NCBI GenBank assembly: GCA_022508345.1
Contig: JAFLVK010000002.1
Location: 248,001-312,000, forward strand
Direction: 5' to 3'
DNA from: Clostridiales bacterium
GTDB lineage: Bacteria; Bacillota; Clostridia; Christensenellales; CAG-314
DNA: 64,000 bases
Both the position numbers and the translations under genes were made by a program. The notes below the pieces were generated by a model that made no database searches, was not told the DNA's origin, and saw nothing but the letters and a program-made list of their open reading frames with translations. Positions 27,276 through 35,790 of this stretch are shown here, piece after piece; position 1 is the first letter of the stretch; each line of letters opens with the position of its first letter.

Positions 27276-28240
27276 TACTTCAATCTGTCCTTAATTTTAT
27301 CTTTGTCTACACCGTTTTTGACGTCAATAAGCACACGGCGCACTTTCTCCGTTTCGTCCACCTTGCTGAAAAAGTACTGCAACGCAGGTTGAACCGTGAG
27401 AAAATCTTGATACTCCGCAATTAGCTTGTTGCGGTAGGATATTTGCTCCTGCTCGGCTAATCTCAACGATGTGTTTGCTGTGTTGCACAGCGCGTAAAAG
27501 CTTCGGTACAGCTCGGGCAAGTCAATTGCCGCACCCTCGTTATCCCACAGGTTAAGTAGCGTTTGGCGCTTCAAGCTTGCACCGTCAACAATCCACTGCT
27601 CGTATTCATCTCTTGGGTAACCTGCCTTTTTCAGGCGGTAGATGAGCATGAGATTAGACGTGTTCACTAGCCAATCGTACAGCTTGTAAACAACGCGACT
27701 GCTGCTGTGCTTGGCGTATTTCTTCATTTCGTCAAAGCTAGCCTGGTCCAGTATCTTGTCCACTACTTGCGGGCTGCGATTGCCGTTGGCGTACTCGGTA
27801 TCAATCTTGTCGCACGCCTTTGCCATGATTGTGCCGAACTCAAGGTAGCTGTCGTTTAGGAATGCTTCCTGCATCTTTTCCTTAGCATACAAAGCCTCGT
27901 CAAAGCAATATGCAGAGAAGTCCTCTCTTAAATACTTGCCCTTCATTAGCAGCTTTGCGTTAGTGTAATCGTATTTGCACAGCAGGAACTTGACAGCGTT
28001 CAAGTCGTAGCACAGTTCTTTAACAGATGCCATTGCGCTGTCCAGTTCTGTTTTGAGCAGCTGCTCGTAGTCATTGGGATTGTCCAGTGTCACGCCACTG
28101 CCGTAGCCGCTTTCCTGCAAGACGCGTAACGCCTCGATAAGAGTTTTGCACTCGACAAGCCGTTGAAACTTGTCCGCGCCAAGCAGCCTTGTGGACATAA
28201 CGGCAATGCGACCGTTTGCGTAAAGTTGATCGCTATTCAT
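27275..28240 (-). CDS. ntpC: V-type ATPase subunit C (subunit d homologue)
   Basis: This funnel-shaped subunit joins the central stalk to the membrane rotor. The roughly 320-aa protein has the mainly helical composition and length of the family, with conserved pieces such as YANGRIAVMSTRLL at the N-terminus. The ATG at 28240 is chosen because AGGTGG lies five bases upstream; a GTG at 28249 reads three codons longer. It overlaps ntpE by 8 bases. Confidence 0.9.
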   Translation of the reverse strand: MNSDQLYANGRIAVMSTRLLGADKFQRLVECKTLIEALRVLQESGYGSGVTLDNPNDYEQLLKTELDSAMASVKELCYDLNAVKFLLCKYDYTNAKLLMKGKYLREDFSAYCFDEALYAKEKMQEAFLNDSYLEFGTIMAKACDKIDTEYANGNRSPQVVDKILDQASFDEMKKYAKHSSSRVVYKLYDWLVNTSNLMLIYRLKKAGYPRDEYEQWIVDGASLKRQTLLNLWDNEGAAIDLPELYRSFYALCNTANTSLRLAEQEQISYRNKLIAEYQDFLTVQPALQYFFSKVDETEKVRRVLIDVKNGVDKDKIKDRLK

Positions 28241-28814
28241 TGTGTCCACCTAACAGCAATTCGGCAACCTTGCCTTCCGTTTGCTCACGCAGATATTTTA
28301 TTACGCTTGTTAGCGTCAAATCCTTTTCGTAGCCATCGCCCTCAAGAATGATACCGCCGTCTGCTTTGATGTACTTTTTGCCCAGCTTGAGATTTTTGTC
28401 AAACCCATTGAGCCACACTTGCGTAACCGACTTCGCATCTGATTGCGTGATGTACACCGTTTCGCCCGTTTCCGCGTGCGTTTCAATCAATGAGCCAATG
28501 AGGTCAAGCCTATCCGCATCGGACATCTTGATTAGCTTTTCGTAAGCTAACTCGTAACAGCGCGAAATAAGCTGTTGTTTGCGGTTAAGCGTGTACTTTT
28601 TAGCGTCCAGTTCGGCTGTAGCTTTTCTGTTGCGTATGCGTTCGGCAGCGACACTTTGCAAGCGTTGCTCCAAGGATACGCTGTCAGTTGCGATTGCTTG
28701 CTCGGCATTTGCAATTACTGCCTGCGCCTGAGCTTCAGCTACGGACAAAATGTCGGCACATCTGGCGTCTGCATCGGAAAGAATTTTGTTGATGATATTT
28801 TCTTTGCCGTTCAT
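28233..28814 (-). CDS. ntpE: V-type ATPase subunit E (peripheral stalk)
   Basis: Subunit E and the small G/H subunit form the peripheral stalk that holds the head still. The 193-aa protein opens with a long Ala/Glu-rich helix (ILSDADARCADILSVAEAQA) and ends with a mixed alpha/beta domain that binds the head. Order and length fit. GAGGT precedes the ATG; a 29-nt gap separates it from ntpK. Confidence 0.88.
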   Translation of the reverse strand: MNGKENIINKILSDADARCADILSVAEAQAQAVIANAEQAIATDSVSLEQRLQSVAAERIRNRKATAELDAKKYTLNRKQQLISRCYELAYEKLIKMSDADRLDLIGSLIETHAETGETVYITQSDAKSVTQVWLNGFDKNLKLGKKYIKADGGIILEGDGYEKDLTLTSVIKYLREQTEGKVAELLLGGHNE

Positions 28815-28843
28815 TGTAACCTCGTTTAGGTTTTGTTAATTGT

Positions 28844-29410
28844 TTACGCTCCAAAGAAAGCGGTCAATGCATGCAATGCACCTGTCAATGCTTGAGGAGC
28901 TTCGGGCGCCGTAACCGTCTTGGAAATGTCTTCAACGGGAATGTTGCCGAACATCATGATGGATACGACCAAGCCAAGCAATGCGTAGAACTCGATCATT
29001 GCAGGGAAGATGATGGAACGTGATGCGATTTCACCCTTTTTGCCTACAGCGATAATTGTGCTGGCAGCAGTACGTCCTTGCAAATAAGCGGAAGCTGCGC
29101 CACCCAACATCATGGGCAGACAAGCCCAAAATACGTTCCAACCTTGCGCTGTAATCTGAGCGTAGGTTGCGCCAGCTGCATTAGCAGGTGTGGGCAAATT
29201 GCTTGCGCCAAGAATTGCAATAAGGAAACCGTAAATACCTTGTGTTGCGGGCAACAGCGAAAGCACGATAACCTTGCTGAACTTAGAGGGGTCTTCTGCA
29301 AGAACGCCTGCAGATGCCTTACCTGTAGCTTTGAGTCCCAGTCCCGAACCGATACCGCACAGCAGTACAGTCAAAACAAGACCGATGATACCTATTGTTA
29401 AACCTGTCAT
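28844..29410 (-). CDS. ntpK: V-type ATPase proteolipid subunit K, Na+-type
   Basis: The 188-aa protein has four membrane helices as two fused hairpins and forms the rotor ring. The ion-binding glutamate is in the second hairpin (Glu140 in FPAMIEFY). The first hairpin has Leu53, Thr56 and Gln57 in LLPATQGIYG, and Gln111 lies at AYLQGR. These match in kind and largely in spacing the Na+ ligands of Enterococcus hirae NtpK (Leu61, Thr64, Gln65, Gln110, Glu139). Na+ transport is thus likely (inference). GGAGG precedes the ATG. Confidence 0.95.
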   Translation of the reverse strand: MTGLTIGIIGLVLTVLLCGIGSGLGLKATGKASAGVLAEDPSKFSKVIVLSLLPATQGIYGFLIAILGASNLPTPANAAGATYAQITAQGWNVFWACLPMMLGGAASAYLQGRTAASTIIAVGKKGEIASRSIIFPAMIEFYALLGLVVSIMMFGNIPVEDISKTVTAPEAPQALTGALHALTAFFGA

Positions 29411-29494
29411 AATATTTTCCTCCGTTTAGGTTTAATTTTGAATTTTGTGTATTTGTTCAAGAATTTTGTTCTTGAATTTTTAGTCAATATGTTG

Positions 29495-31525
29495 CTACTT
29501 CACCAGAGAGTACCGTGTGTCGCTACCGAAGGGCACAAACAGCTGTCCGTCGCCCGTGTAGAACTTGCCGAAGAACTCGACGTATTGCAACCTGCCGTTG
29601 TGAATGTACACGCTCAGCAGCCCCATCACAAGGTTGAACAGGTGTGCAAATATCAGCACTACAGCGGCAAACACGTAGCCTATTCCACCGCCACCCATTA
29701 TCATTTCGGACAATGTGTTAATAACCTGCCCCATGATTGCCGAGCTTAGCATAAGCCCGAATACGCGAATGTAGCTCATGATGTCGGAGAAGTAGTTGAT
29801 AATTCCGTACGCACTACTAAAACTCTTAATTACCTTGCCCAGTATTCCCTTTGAGCCCAGTCCTGCAAATATCAACGCTACCGCAAGCGCACCCAAGCAT
29901 ACATACAGGCTGATTTGGCTGACTATTGCCGGTAATCTCAGCACCTCGTAGGGCTCGTACGCAGCCATGTCCAACGCGGAGTTGAAGATTGCAAGCACAA
30001 AGCCTACGAAAACGATTATCCAAGGGAAATCGCACAGCCACGCCGCAAGATGTTGCTTGTGCTTGATCTTTACAGCCATGCTACAACCAATACCTGCCAT
30101 GATGTGAACCACGCCGAACAGCAGGCTGATTATCATCATTACCATGGGATATTCGCCCGGGTCGGGAATAAGCGCATTGTCGCCGTACAGCGGTATTATT
30201 GCACCCTCTCCGTACATCGGATACGAGAAGAAGCTACCGAACATAAACCCGACAACTATTGCAGATATTCCGCAAATGCCAAACAGCTGCAACATGGTTT
30301 TGATACCCGTTGATTGCTTGATTACAAGGGCTGCAAATGCGCCCAGTATCAACAGCAACAAGCCGTAACCTACGTCCGCAACCATAAGCCCGAAAATGAT
30401 GAAATAGAACACCGACATTACAGGGTTGGGGTCTACCTCGTGGTAATCGGGAACGGAATAGGAATTGGTTACAAATTCGAACTGCTTGGTAATATTGTTG
30501 TTCCTGGTAAGCGTGGGGGCAAATTCGTCCTCCGCTATTTCGTCAAAAGCCAGCACAATGTTGTTGGTAACAGAGCGAATTGCCTGCTCCACTTGCTGCT
30601 CCGACTCGGCAGGGTAAAAGCCCTCCAACACAAATGTGCTTGCCGTTTGCTGCAGGTCGCCGTCGGCAATGAGTTTCTTTTCCGAAAGCTCCAGGTAGTC
30701 AACATATATCTTCCATGTGGGGATATGCTGAGCAAACTGCGCAATGTCGTGCGTGACGTTTGCAATTTCTTCGCTTATGCCGTTTAGCTGGCGCTCGATG
30801 TCTTCCATCATGACCTGTGGAAGAACGTCGGTAACAAGGCTGCACTTTACAAGCCCGTACGCTGCCGCCTTTTCGAAAACGTCAGCGGAGCTGTTGTGAG
30901 CAACCACAACTACAAGCGCGGTTGGCTTGCTGGAGTCGACAATTTCCAGTTCCACAGCTTCGTAGCCGTCAACAAGCTTGCTCAAATTGGCAAGTTCGCT
31001 GTTGGGTAGCTGGCAAAGCCTTACTGTTGCGCTTGATGTGTCGTGATACCAGGTTGTGGCATGTGGCAAATTCTCGTACAGGGACAGCTTGTCGTGCTCG
31101 GCAAGCTTAGCTGCCCTAAGCGCATTAAGCTCGGATGCTCTGTCCTGCAAGGTGCGAAGCTGATGTAGCGTTTGCTCGATATCCGCGACGTTTTGTCCGA
31201 AATTAAGGAAGTAATCGAAGTCAATTTCCTTTCTTGGACGGGCAAAACTGCCTTTTTCAACTGCTACCTGTGCGTTCTTGTCCCGCTTGTGCGCAATATT
31301 GAAGCTTTGCACAGCTTCACCGACGTAGCGAATTGCCTCCTCTACGCGGGCGATATTTGTGCGCACCTGTTCCCTCTCGGACGAAACGTCAACGCTTGTG
31401 CAGCTGTCGATATCGGCACTACGCTTGAGCTGTACCGAACCTGTACGTATCAACGCGTCGTATATATTGTCCTTGTAGGCAAGGCTTGCCAACAAGGTTA
31501 GCCTTTTCATTTTTACAATTGCCAT
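29495..31525 (-). CDS. ntpI: V-type ATPase subunit I (stator membrane subunit a)
   Basis: Subunit I carries the ion half-channels facing the proteolipid ring. The 676-aa protein has a soluble N-terminal half with coiled coils (MAIVKMKRLTLLASLAYKD) and a C-terminal half with about eight membrane helices, including the key RVFGLMLSS segment, whose arginine contacts the ring glutamate. Length is normal. Its start overlaps the preceding small-subunit stop by one base. Confidence 0.95.
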   Translation of the reverse strand: MAIVKMKRLTLLASLAYKDNIYDALIRTGSVQLKRSADIDSCTSVDVSSEREQVRTNIARVEEAIRYVGEAVQSFNIAHKRDKNAQVAVEKGSFARPRKEIDFDYFLNFGQNVADIEQTLHQLRTLQDRASELNALRAAKLAEHDKLSLYENLPHATTWYHDTSSATVRLCQLPNSELANLSKLVDGYEAVELEIVDSSKPTALVVVVAHNSSADVFEKAAAYGLVKCSLVTDVLPQVMMEDIERQLNGISEEIANVTHDIAQFAQHIPTWKIYVDYLELSEKKLIADGDLQQTASTFVLEGFYPAESEQQVEQAIRSVTNNIVLAFDEIAEDEFAPTLTRNNNITKQFEFVTNSYSVPDYHEVDPNPVMSVFYFIIFGLMVADVGYGLLLLILGAFAALVIKQSTGIKTMLQLFGICGISAIVVGFMFGSFFSYPMYGEGAIIPLYGDNALIPDPGEYPMVMMIISLLFGVVHIMAGIGCSMAVKIKHKQHLAAWLCDFPWIIVFVGFVLAIFNSALDMAAYEPYEVLRLPAIVSQISLYVCLGALAVALIFAGLGSKGILGKVIKSFSSAYGIINYFSDIMSYIRVFGLMLSSAIMGQVINTLSEMIMGGGGIGYVFAAVVLIFAHLFNLVMGLLSVYIHNGRLQYVEFFGKFYTGDGQLFVPFGSDTRYSLVK

Positions 31526-31830
31526 TACAATGACTCCAAAATAACCTTTACAGCACCTTGAATGCGTTTTTCCAGCTGTGTCAACTCGCTGTCCGTCTTG
31601 GCATTGAGGCGTTCAAGCAGTTCGCTCGCTTGGCGTTCTGCCTCGGCGTCCGCTTCGGTTAAACTTTTTGCCTGGCGCTCTTTGTTGCTAGCAGACGCTT
31701 GCTTTCTGAGCGTTTCCGCCTGAATTTCCGCCTGAGCGACAATCTCGCTAGCCTTTGCTTCGGCTTCCGCTATGCGGCGTTTTGCCACGTCTTCCGCTTC
31801 CAATATGGAATTTACAACTTCTTCAATCAT
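31525..31830 (-). CDS. ntpG: V-type ATPase small peripheral-stalk subunit (G/H)
   Basis: The 101-aa, highly charged helical protein (EAEDVAKRRIAEAEAKASEI) fits the G/H subunit that pairs with subunit E in the peripheral stalk. It is first among the ATPase genes, in the order G-I-K-E-C-F-A-B-D seen in Clostridia. AGGGTG precedes the ATG. The preceding gene in the operon, rpiB, ends 9 bases away. Confidence 0.85.
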   Translation of the reverse strand: MIEEVVNSILEAEDVAKRRIAEAEAKASEIVAQAEIQAETLRKQASASNKERQAKSLTEADAEAERQASELLERLNAKTDSELTQLEKRIQGAVKVILESL

Positions 31831-31839
31831 ATTTTCACC

Positions 31840-32271
31840 CTAGTCCAACTCTATTTTACTTACTCTCACTTCGTGCACTCCGCCGTCAAAGGGAGTGTTC
31901 AAAAAGTTGTCTACAATTTGTTTGGCAGTGTCAAAGTCGACGTACTTTTGCCCCATAGCAATGACGTTGGCGTTGTTGTGAGCGCGCGTCATCTTTGCCA
32001 TGTCGGCATTGACACACAGTGCACACCTCACACCCTTGATTTTGTTCGCCACCATCGATACGCCGATACCCGTTGTGCACACAAGTATGCCGCGCTCGCA
32101 TTCGCCATTTGCAACAGCCAATGCCGCAGGGCGGGCGAAGTCGGGATAGTCGCACCTGTCCACACTGAAGGTTCCGTAGTCGGTGACGCTGTGTCCCAGC
32201 TCTTCAAGATAGTTTGCAACTTTATTTTTCAGCTCAAGGCCGCCATGATCGCTTGCCAATGATATTTTCAT
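31840..32271 (-). CDS. rpiB: Ribose-5-phosphate isomerase B
   Basis: RpiB interconverts ribulose-5-phosphate and ribose-5-phosphate in the pentose phosphate pathway. The 143-aa protein shows LASDHGGLELK at the N-terminus and the active-site segment CTTGIGVSMVANKIKGVRCALC. The usual CGTGIG reads CTTGIG, a tolerated variation. GGAGAG precedes the ATG. It sits between tsaC and the V-ATPase genes on the same strand, with short gaps. The tsaC-rpiB pair is common in Bacillota. Confidence 0.94.
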   Translation of the reverse strand: MKISLASDHGGLELKNKVANYLEELGHSVTDYGTFSVDRCDYPDFARPAALAVANGECERGILVCTTGIGVSMVANKIKGVRCALCVNADMAKMTRAHNNANVIAMGQKYVDFDTAKQIVDNFLNTPFDGGVHEVRVSKIELD

Positions 32272-32283
32272 CGAAACTCTCCG

Positions 32284-33276
32284 TTATATAATATTGTTGC
32301 CTGCAGCTCTAACAAGGCGGTTCAAGATACTTTGTCCAAATGCCGTATTAGACGTAAAGCTTGCAACGATGTAATCGTATTTTTCTTCCAAAATGCGCAA
32401 GTTTTCAAATAGGGCTTGCGCGACCTGTTCGTCAGTGCTGCCAATTGGGTAAACATTGCGATTGCCGTAGCTTTGCGGTTGCTCCACAAGCAGCACGGGG
32501 GTAAAGCCCTGCTTCACCAAGCCGTCGTAATACGCTGTGAGCTTTGCAACGTCTCCGCTCAAATCCAGCGCCATGGGCACCTTGGGGGCGTAATGACGGT
32601 AACGCACTCCGGGGGAATTGACCTTCGATTTCGGGTTGGTTACCACTTCTACGCTTTTGCCCAACACCTGTTCAATCTGCTGCGCCGTTACAACACCTGG
32701 GCGAAGTATCAAAGGGTGTGCTCCACTCAGGTCCAACACGGTGGACTCAATGCCCACGTTGCAGTCCTCTCCGCATAGAATTGCGGCTACCCTGCCGTCC
32801 ATGTCGTCTCGTACGCGTTGCCAGCTTGTGGGGCTGGGACGTCCGCTCAGGTTGGCACTTGGCGCGGTTACGGGAACCTGGGCATAACGCAAAAATTCCC
32901 TTGCCTGAACTGAGCTTGGCATGCGTATCGCCACAGTGTCAAGCCCCGCTGTAATTACGTCGGAAATCGTATCCCGCTTGGGCAACACTACCGTCAGGCT
33001 TGCAGGCATAACTTGGTCGACAATCTTTTCCGCATCGGCGCTTACCTCGCGCGCAATTTCGTAAATCTGACTTTTGTCCCAAACGTGCACGATTAGCGGA
33101 TTGTCACTGGGCCTGCCTTTGGCAACATAAGTACTGCTAACAGCCCTAACATCCAGTGCGTTTGCGCCCAAGCCGTACACCGTTTCGGTTGGAAATGCCA
33201 CCAACTCCCCTTGGCGAATAAGCTCGCCTGCTAGGCTCAAATCGGCGCTGTTAAATTGTAAATACTTTGTTTCCAT
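32284..33276 (-). CDS. tsaC: L-threonylcarbamoyladenylate synthase (Sua5/YwlC type)
   Basis: This enzyme makes threonylcarbamoyl-AMP, the first step toward the t6A tRNA modification. The YrdC domain (about residues 10-200) has the signature GELVAFPTETVYGLGANA, plus KGRPSDNPLIVHV and SAPSANLSGRPSPT. The C-terminal Sua5 domain (about 240-330) makes it the long form. It is the first gene of the rpiB/V-ATPase operon. No clear ribosome binding site is seen before the ATG. Confidence 0.95.
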   Translation of the reverse strand: METKYLQFNSADLSLAGELIRQGELVAFPTETVYGLGANALDVRAVSSTYVAKGRPSDNPLIVHVWDKSQIYEIAREVSADAEKIVDQVMPASLTVVLPKRDTISDVITAGLDTVAIRMPSSVQAREFLRYAQVPVTAPSANLSGRPSPTSWQRVRDDMDGRVAAILCGEDCNVGIESTVLDLSGAHPLILRPGVVTAQQIEQVLGKSVEVVTNPKSKVNSPGVRYRHYAPKVPMALDLSGDVAKLTAYYDGLVKQGFTPVLLVEQPQSYGNRNVYPIGSTDEQVAQALFENLRILEEKYDYIVASFTSNTAFGQSILNRLVRAAGNNII

Positions 33277-33320
33277 AATTTACTTACGACGGCATAACCG
33301 CATTATATGCATTATAAGTT

Positions 33321-33349
33321 ATTGTACCATAACTCACGCTATTTGTAAA
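33321..33349 (-). promoter_or_regulatory. Promoter of the tsaC-rpiB-V-ATPase operon
   Basis: Leftward TTTACA (33349-33344), 17 nt, TACAAT (33326-33321). It gives a leader of about 38 nt before tsaC. Confidence 0.7.
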
Positions 33350-33410
33350 CACAGAAAGGGTAGTATATATATTATTTAATTTTTATTATTATAATCAAAA
33401 AAACCAATAA

Positions 33411-33438
33411 AAAATGGCACAGCAATTTGCCATGCCAA
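33411..33438 (-). terminator. Terminator of the Cthe_2159-like gene
   Basis: Read leftward, GGCA/TGCC encloses a second stem GCAAATTGC and is followed by ATTTTTTATT. Confidence 0.65.
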
Positions 33439-33452
33439 TTTTAATACACTTT

Positions 33453-35372
33453 TTACCGTCCGCCTGGACCGTTACCGGGTCTACCACCTGGACCGCCTGG
33501 ACCGCCACCACCTGGGAATGTGCTTCCTGACGACCCCACATTTGTGATGATTGATGAAATTGTAAAGCTTGCCATCTGCGTTTCGCCACCGTAAATGTAG
33601 TAGGTTTCGCCCTTCTTCATCGCCGAGCAGCTGATGATGATGGACTGACAGTTTTTCAGCACTTGTACGGACACAAGCGCCTTTCCGCTTGCATCGCACA
33701 GCGACACCGTTGAGCCTGCCGTGATTGTTGATTGGTGCGCGTAGGACACAACGTACTGTGTGGAGTTAGTGGACGGAGTTTCCACCATTTGAAGTGTGGA
33801 AGCCACGAACAGCGTTCCGCCTGTAACAACTATGCCTTTGTCGGCATCCAAGCCTGCATCTCTTCCTGACGTAGGACCGTGTACGGTTACCGTGCCGCCA
33901 CTGATGAGAATACTGCCGTTACTGTCTATACCGTCGCCACTGGCATTTACGGTAATGTTGCCACCACTGATAATAATATGCGGGGTTACATTCTTGTTGT
34001 CGCTTGAAGCGTTGATACCGTCGTCGGTTGACACAAGATTGATTGTTCCACCGCTTATTTCAACGTAGCCACCTTCAATGCCTTCGTAGCATGTAGTGAT
34101 GGTAATGTCGCCACCCGTAATTTTGGTCAACACGCCAGCTGTTATACCGTCGTCATTGGTGGATATTGTAAAGCTACCGCCCTCAATCATGACGTCACCG
34201 CTGTTGGTGTGAATTGCATCGTCTGTGCTATCGATATTGAATGTACCGCCGACTATTACGATAAGGTAATCGCCCTCCGTCACTACCACGTCGTTGCCGT
34301 CGTCGTCGGTGTACTCTATCTCGCCCACCTTGATACCCTTGCAACCCTGCGTCAGTCCGTACAGTGTACCGCTCGCCTCGTCGCTGGCAACCTTGTAGTA
34401 ATTGTCACCGCTCTTTTTGTAACGGAAATCGTCCGCAGTCATGCCGTAGTTTTGCATATTTGCAGCGCTCTTGACCACGAAGCTACCTGTTGTTTTGATA
34501 CTGTAGCTACCGCCGTTAATGTACACTACCGTGTCAGCCTGTATGCCGTCGCCATATACGCTACAGGTGTAGTTCACTTCCGTCAGTGATACGAAACCGT
34601 CACTTGTCCTGAACTCAGTAGCTTCGTCGCACTCGGCATTGATACCGTCCTTGCCTGCAACAACATTGACTGTGCAGTTAGCTGCAATTACCGAAGCGCC
34701 TGTTAGGGCATGGTTTTCCGCAGTAAGGTTGAGCGTGCAGTCAACAATTTTTATTTCCTTGGACGCTTTCAACGCGCTCTTACTTTCGGAAATTACATTC
34801 AGTGTTCCCGTGCCGTTGAATGACAGTGAGCCTTTGATGTGAATGGCGTTGATAGCTTCGCCCTTGGTATTTGTGCCGCTATTTGTAACAGTGTTTAAAC
34901 TGCCCTGCTTTAATGTAATTACAAGAACGGTATTTTTGTAATCGGTACCGTCGATTGCAACACCGTTTTCGCGCGTGATGGTCACACCGTCGAAAATGAA
35001 GTGTAAATCAAGCTTTTTATCCGCGATATAAATTCCGCCGTATTCGCCCTTGAACAAATAGGTTCCGCTTTTGGAAATATTTACAATACCGCTTGAAGCT
35101 TGCACAACCTCTGCGCCGTCGCTTGACGTGTTTTCCTGTAAATCGCTAAGGTCGGATTTAGCCTGTATTTCCCTCTTGACGGCATCGCTATTTGAGCTGT
35201 CCACTGCATCGGGTACTTCACCTGTGCCACCGCCGCCAAGCTTGTCACCCGGGTTTACGAAGCCGCCATCGTTGTCAGGCACTAACGCAGGGTTGAGGTT
35301 ACACGCCGAAAGTATCAACGCAAGCGTCAACATGCAAGCAATCAAAATGAGCAACCTTTTTTTGGATTTCAT
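33453..35372 (-). CDS. Cell-surface lipoprotein, Cthe_2159-type carbohydrate-binding beta-helix
   Basis: The 639-aa protein has a lipoprotein signal (LILSAC, Cys about residue 23), a Gly-rich linker and then repeated short strands such as GDITITTCYEGIEGGYVEISGG, DDGINASS and GDGIDSNGSILISGGTVTV. This is the pattern of the right-handed beta-helix carbohydrate-binding family first described for Clostridium thermocellum Cthe_2159 (DUF4353), which binds acidic polysaccharides and calcium. The C-terminal 20 or so residues are almost all Gly and Pro with Arg. AAGGAG precedes the ATG at 35372. It appears to be a single gene with its own terminator. Binding specificity is unknown. Confidence 0.85.
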   Translation of the reverse strand: MKSKKRLLILIACMLTLALILSACNLNPALVPDNDGGFVNPGDKLGGGGTGEVPDAVDSSNSDAVKREIQAKSDLSDLQENTSSDGAEVVQASSGIVNISKSGTYLFKGEYGGIYIADKKLDLHFIFDGVTITRENGVAIDGTDYKNTVLVITLKQGSLNTVTNSGTNTKGEAINAIHIKGSLSFNGTGTLNVISESKSALKASKEIKIVDCTLNLTAENHALTGASVIAANCTVNVVAGKDGINAECDEATEFRTSDGFVSLTEVNYTCSVYGDGIQADTVVYINGGSYSIKTTGSFVVKSAANMQNYGMTADDFRYKKSGDNYYKVASDEASGTLYGLTQGCKGIKVGEIEYTDDDGNDVVVTEGDYLIVIVGGTFNIDSTDDAIHTNSGDVMIEGGSFTISTNDDGITAGVLTKITGGDITITTCYEGIEGGYVEISGGTINLVSTDDGINASSDNKNVTPHIIISGGNITVNASGDGIDSNGSILISGGTVTVHGPTSGRDAGLDADKGIVVTGGTLFVASTLQMVETPSTNSTQYVVSYAHQSTITAGSTVSLCDASGKALVSVQVLKNCQSIIISCSAMKKGETYYIYGGETQMASFTISSIITNVGSSGSTFPGGGGPGGPGGRPGNGPGGR

Positions 35373-35476
35373 AAAAACTCCTTGTTCCAAATATACAAAT
35401 GAACTATCCTTGCGCATTGAGTATTTACAAAAATAGGCAGAAGTTTACCCTCTGCCTTTTTGCGCTATTCCGTAAA

Positions 35477-35728
35477 TTACGCGTTTTGGGAAGCAAGATA
35501 CTGTTCAAGCGCAGTTGCAAGCTGGTCGGGGCAGGATGTACCCTTCATGCCGCATTTGATACCCTTAAGTCTGGTAATTGCTTCGTGAATTTCCATTCCC
35601 TCAACTAGCGCGCCAACGCCTTGCAAATTACCGTTGCAACCTCCAAGGTAACGCACGCCGTGAAGTTTGCCGTCCACTACTTCAAATTCTATCTCGCGAG
35701 AGCATACTCCGCTGGTTGTGTATTTCAT
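35477..35728 (-). CDS. TSCPD-domain protein (TIGR03905 type)
   Basis: The 83-aa protein carries the TSCPD motif (KGTSCPDQLATAL), a domain otherwise found at the end of some ribonucleotide reductases. It also has conserved cysteines in GVCSREI, GGCNGN and IKCGMKG, suggesting metal binding. These short stand-alone proteins are common in Clostridia and uncharacterised. AAGGAG precedes the ATG. It lies between the Cthe_2159-like lipoprotein and the NadD fusion gene on the same strand. Confidence 0.85.
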   Translation of the reverse strand: MKYTTSGVCSREIEFEVVDGKLHGVRYLGGCNGNLQGVGALVEGMEIHEAITRLKGIKCGMKGTSCPDQLATALEQYLASQNA

Positions 35729-35790
35729 GGTGATTTCTCCTTGTTTTTCTTATATTATATATCCCAATTTTCGATTAGTCAAATAGCAGG

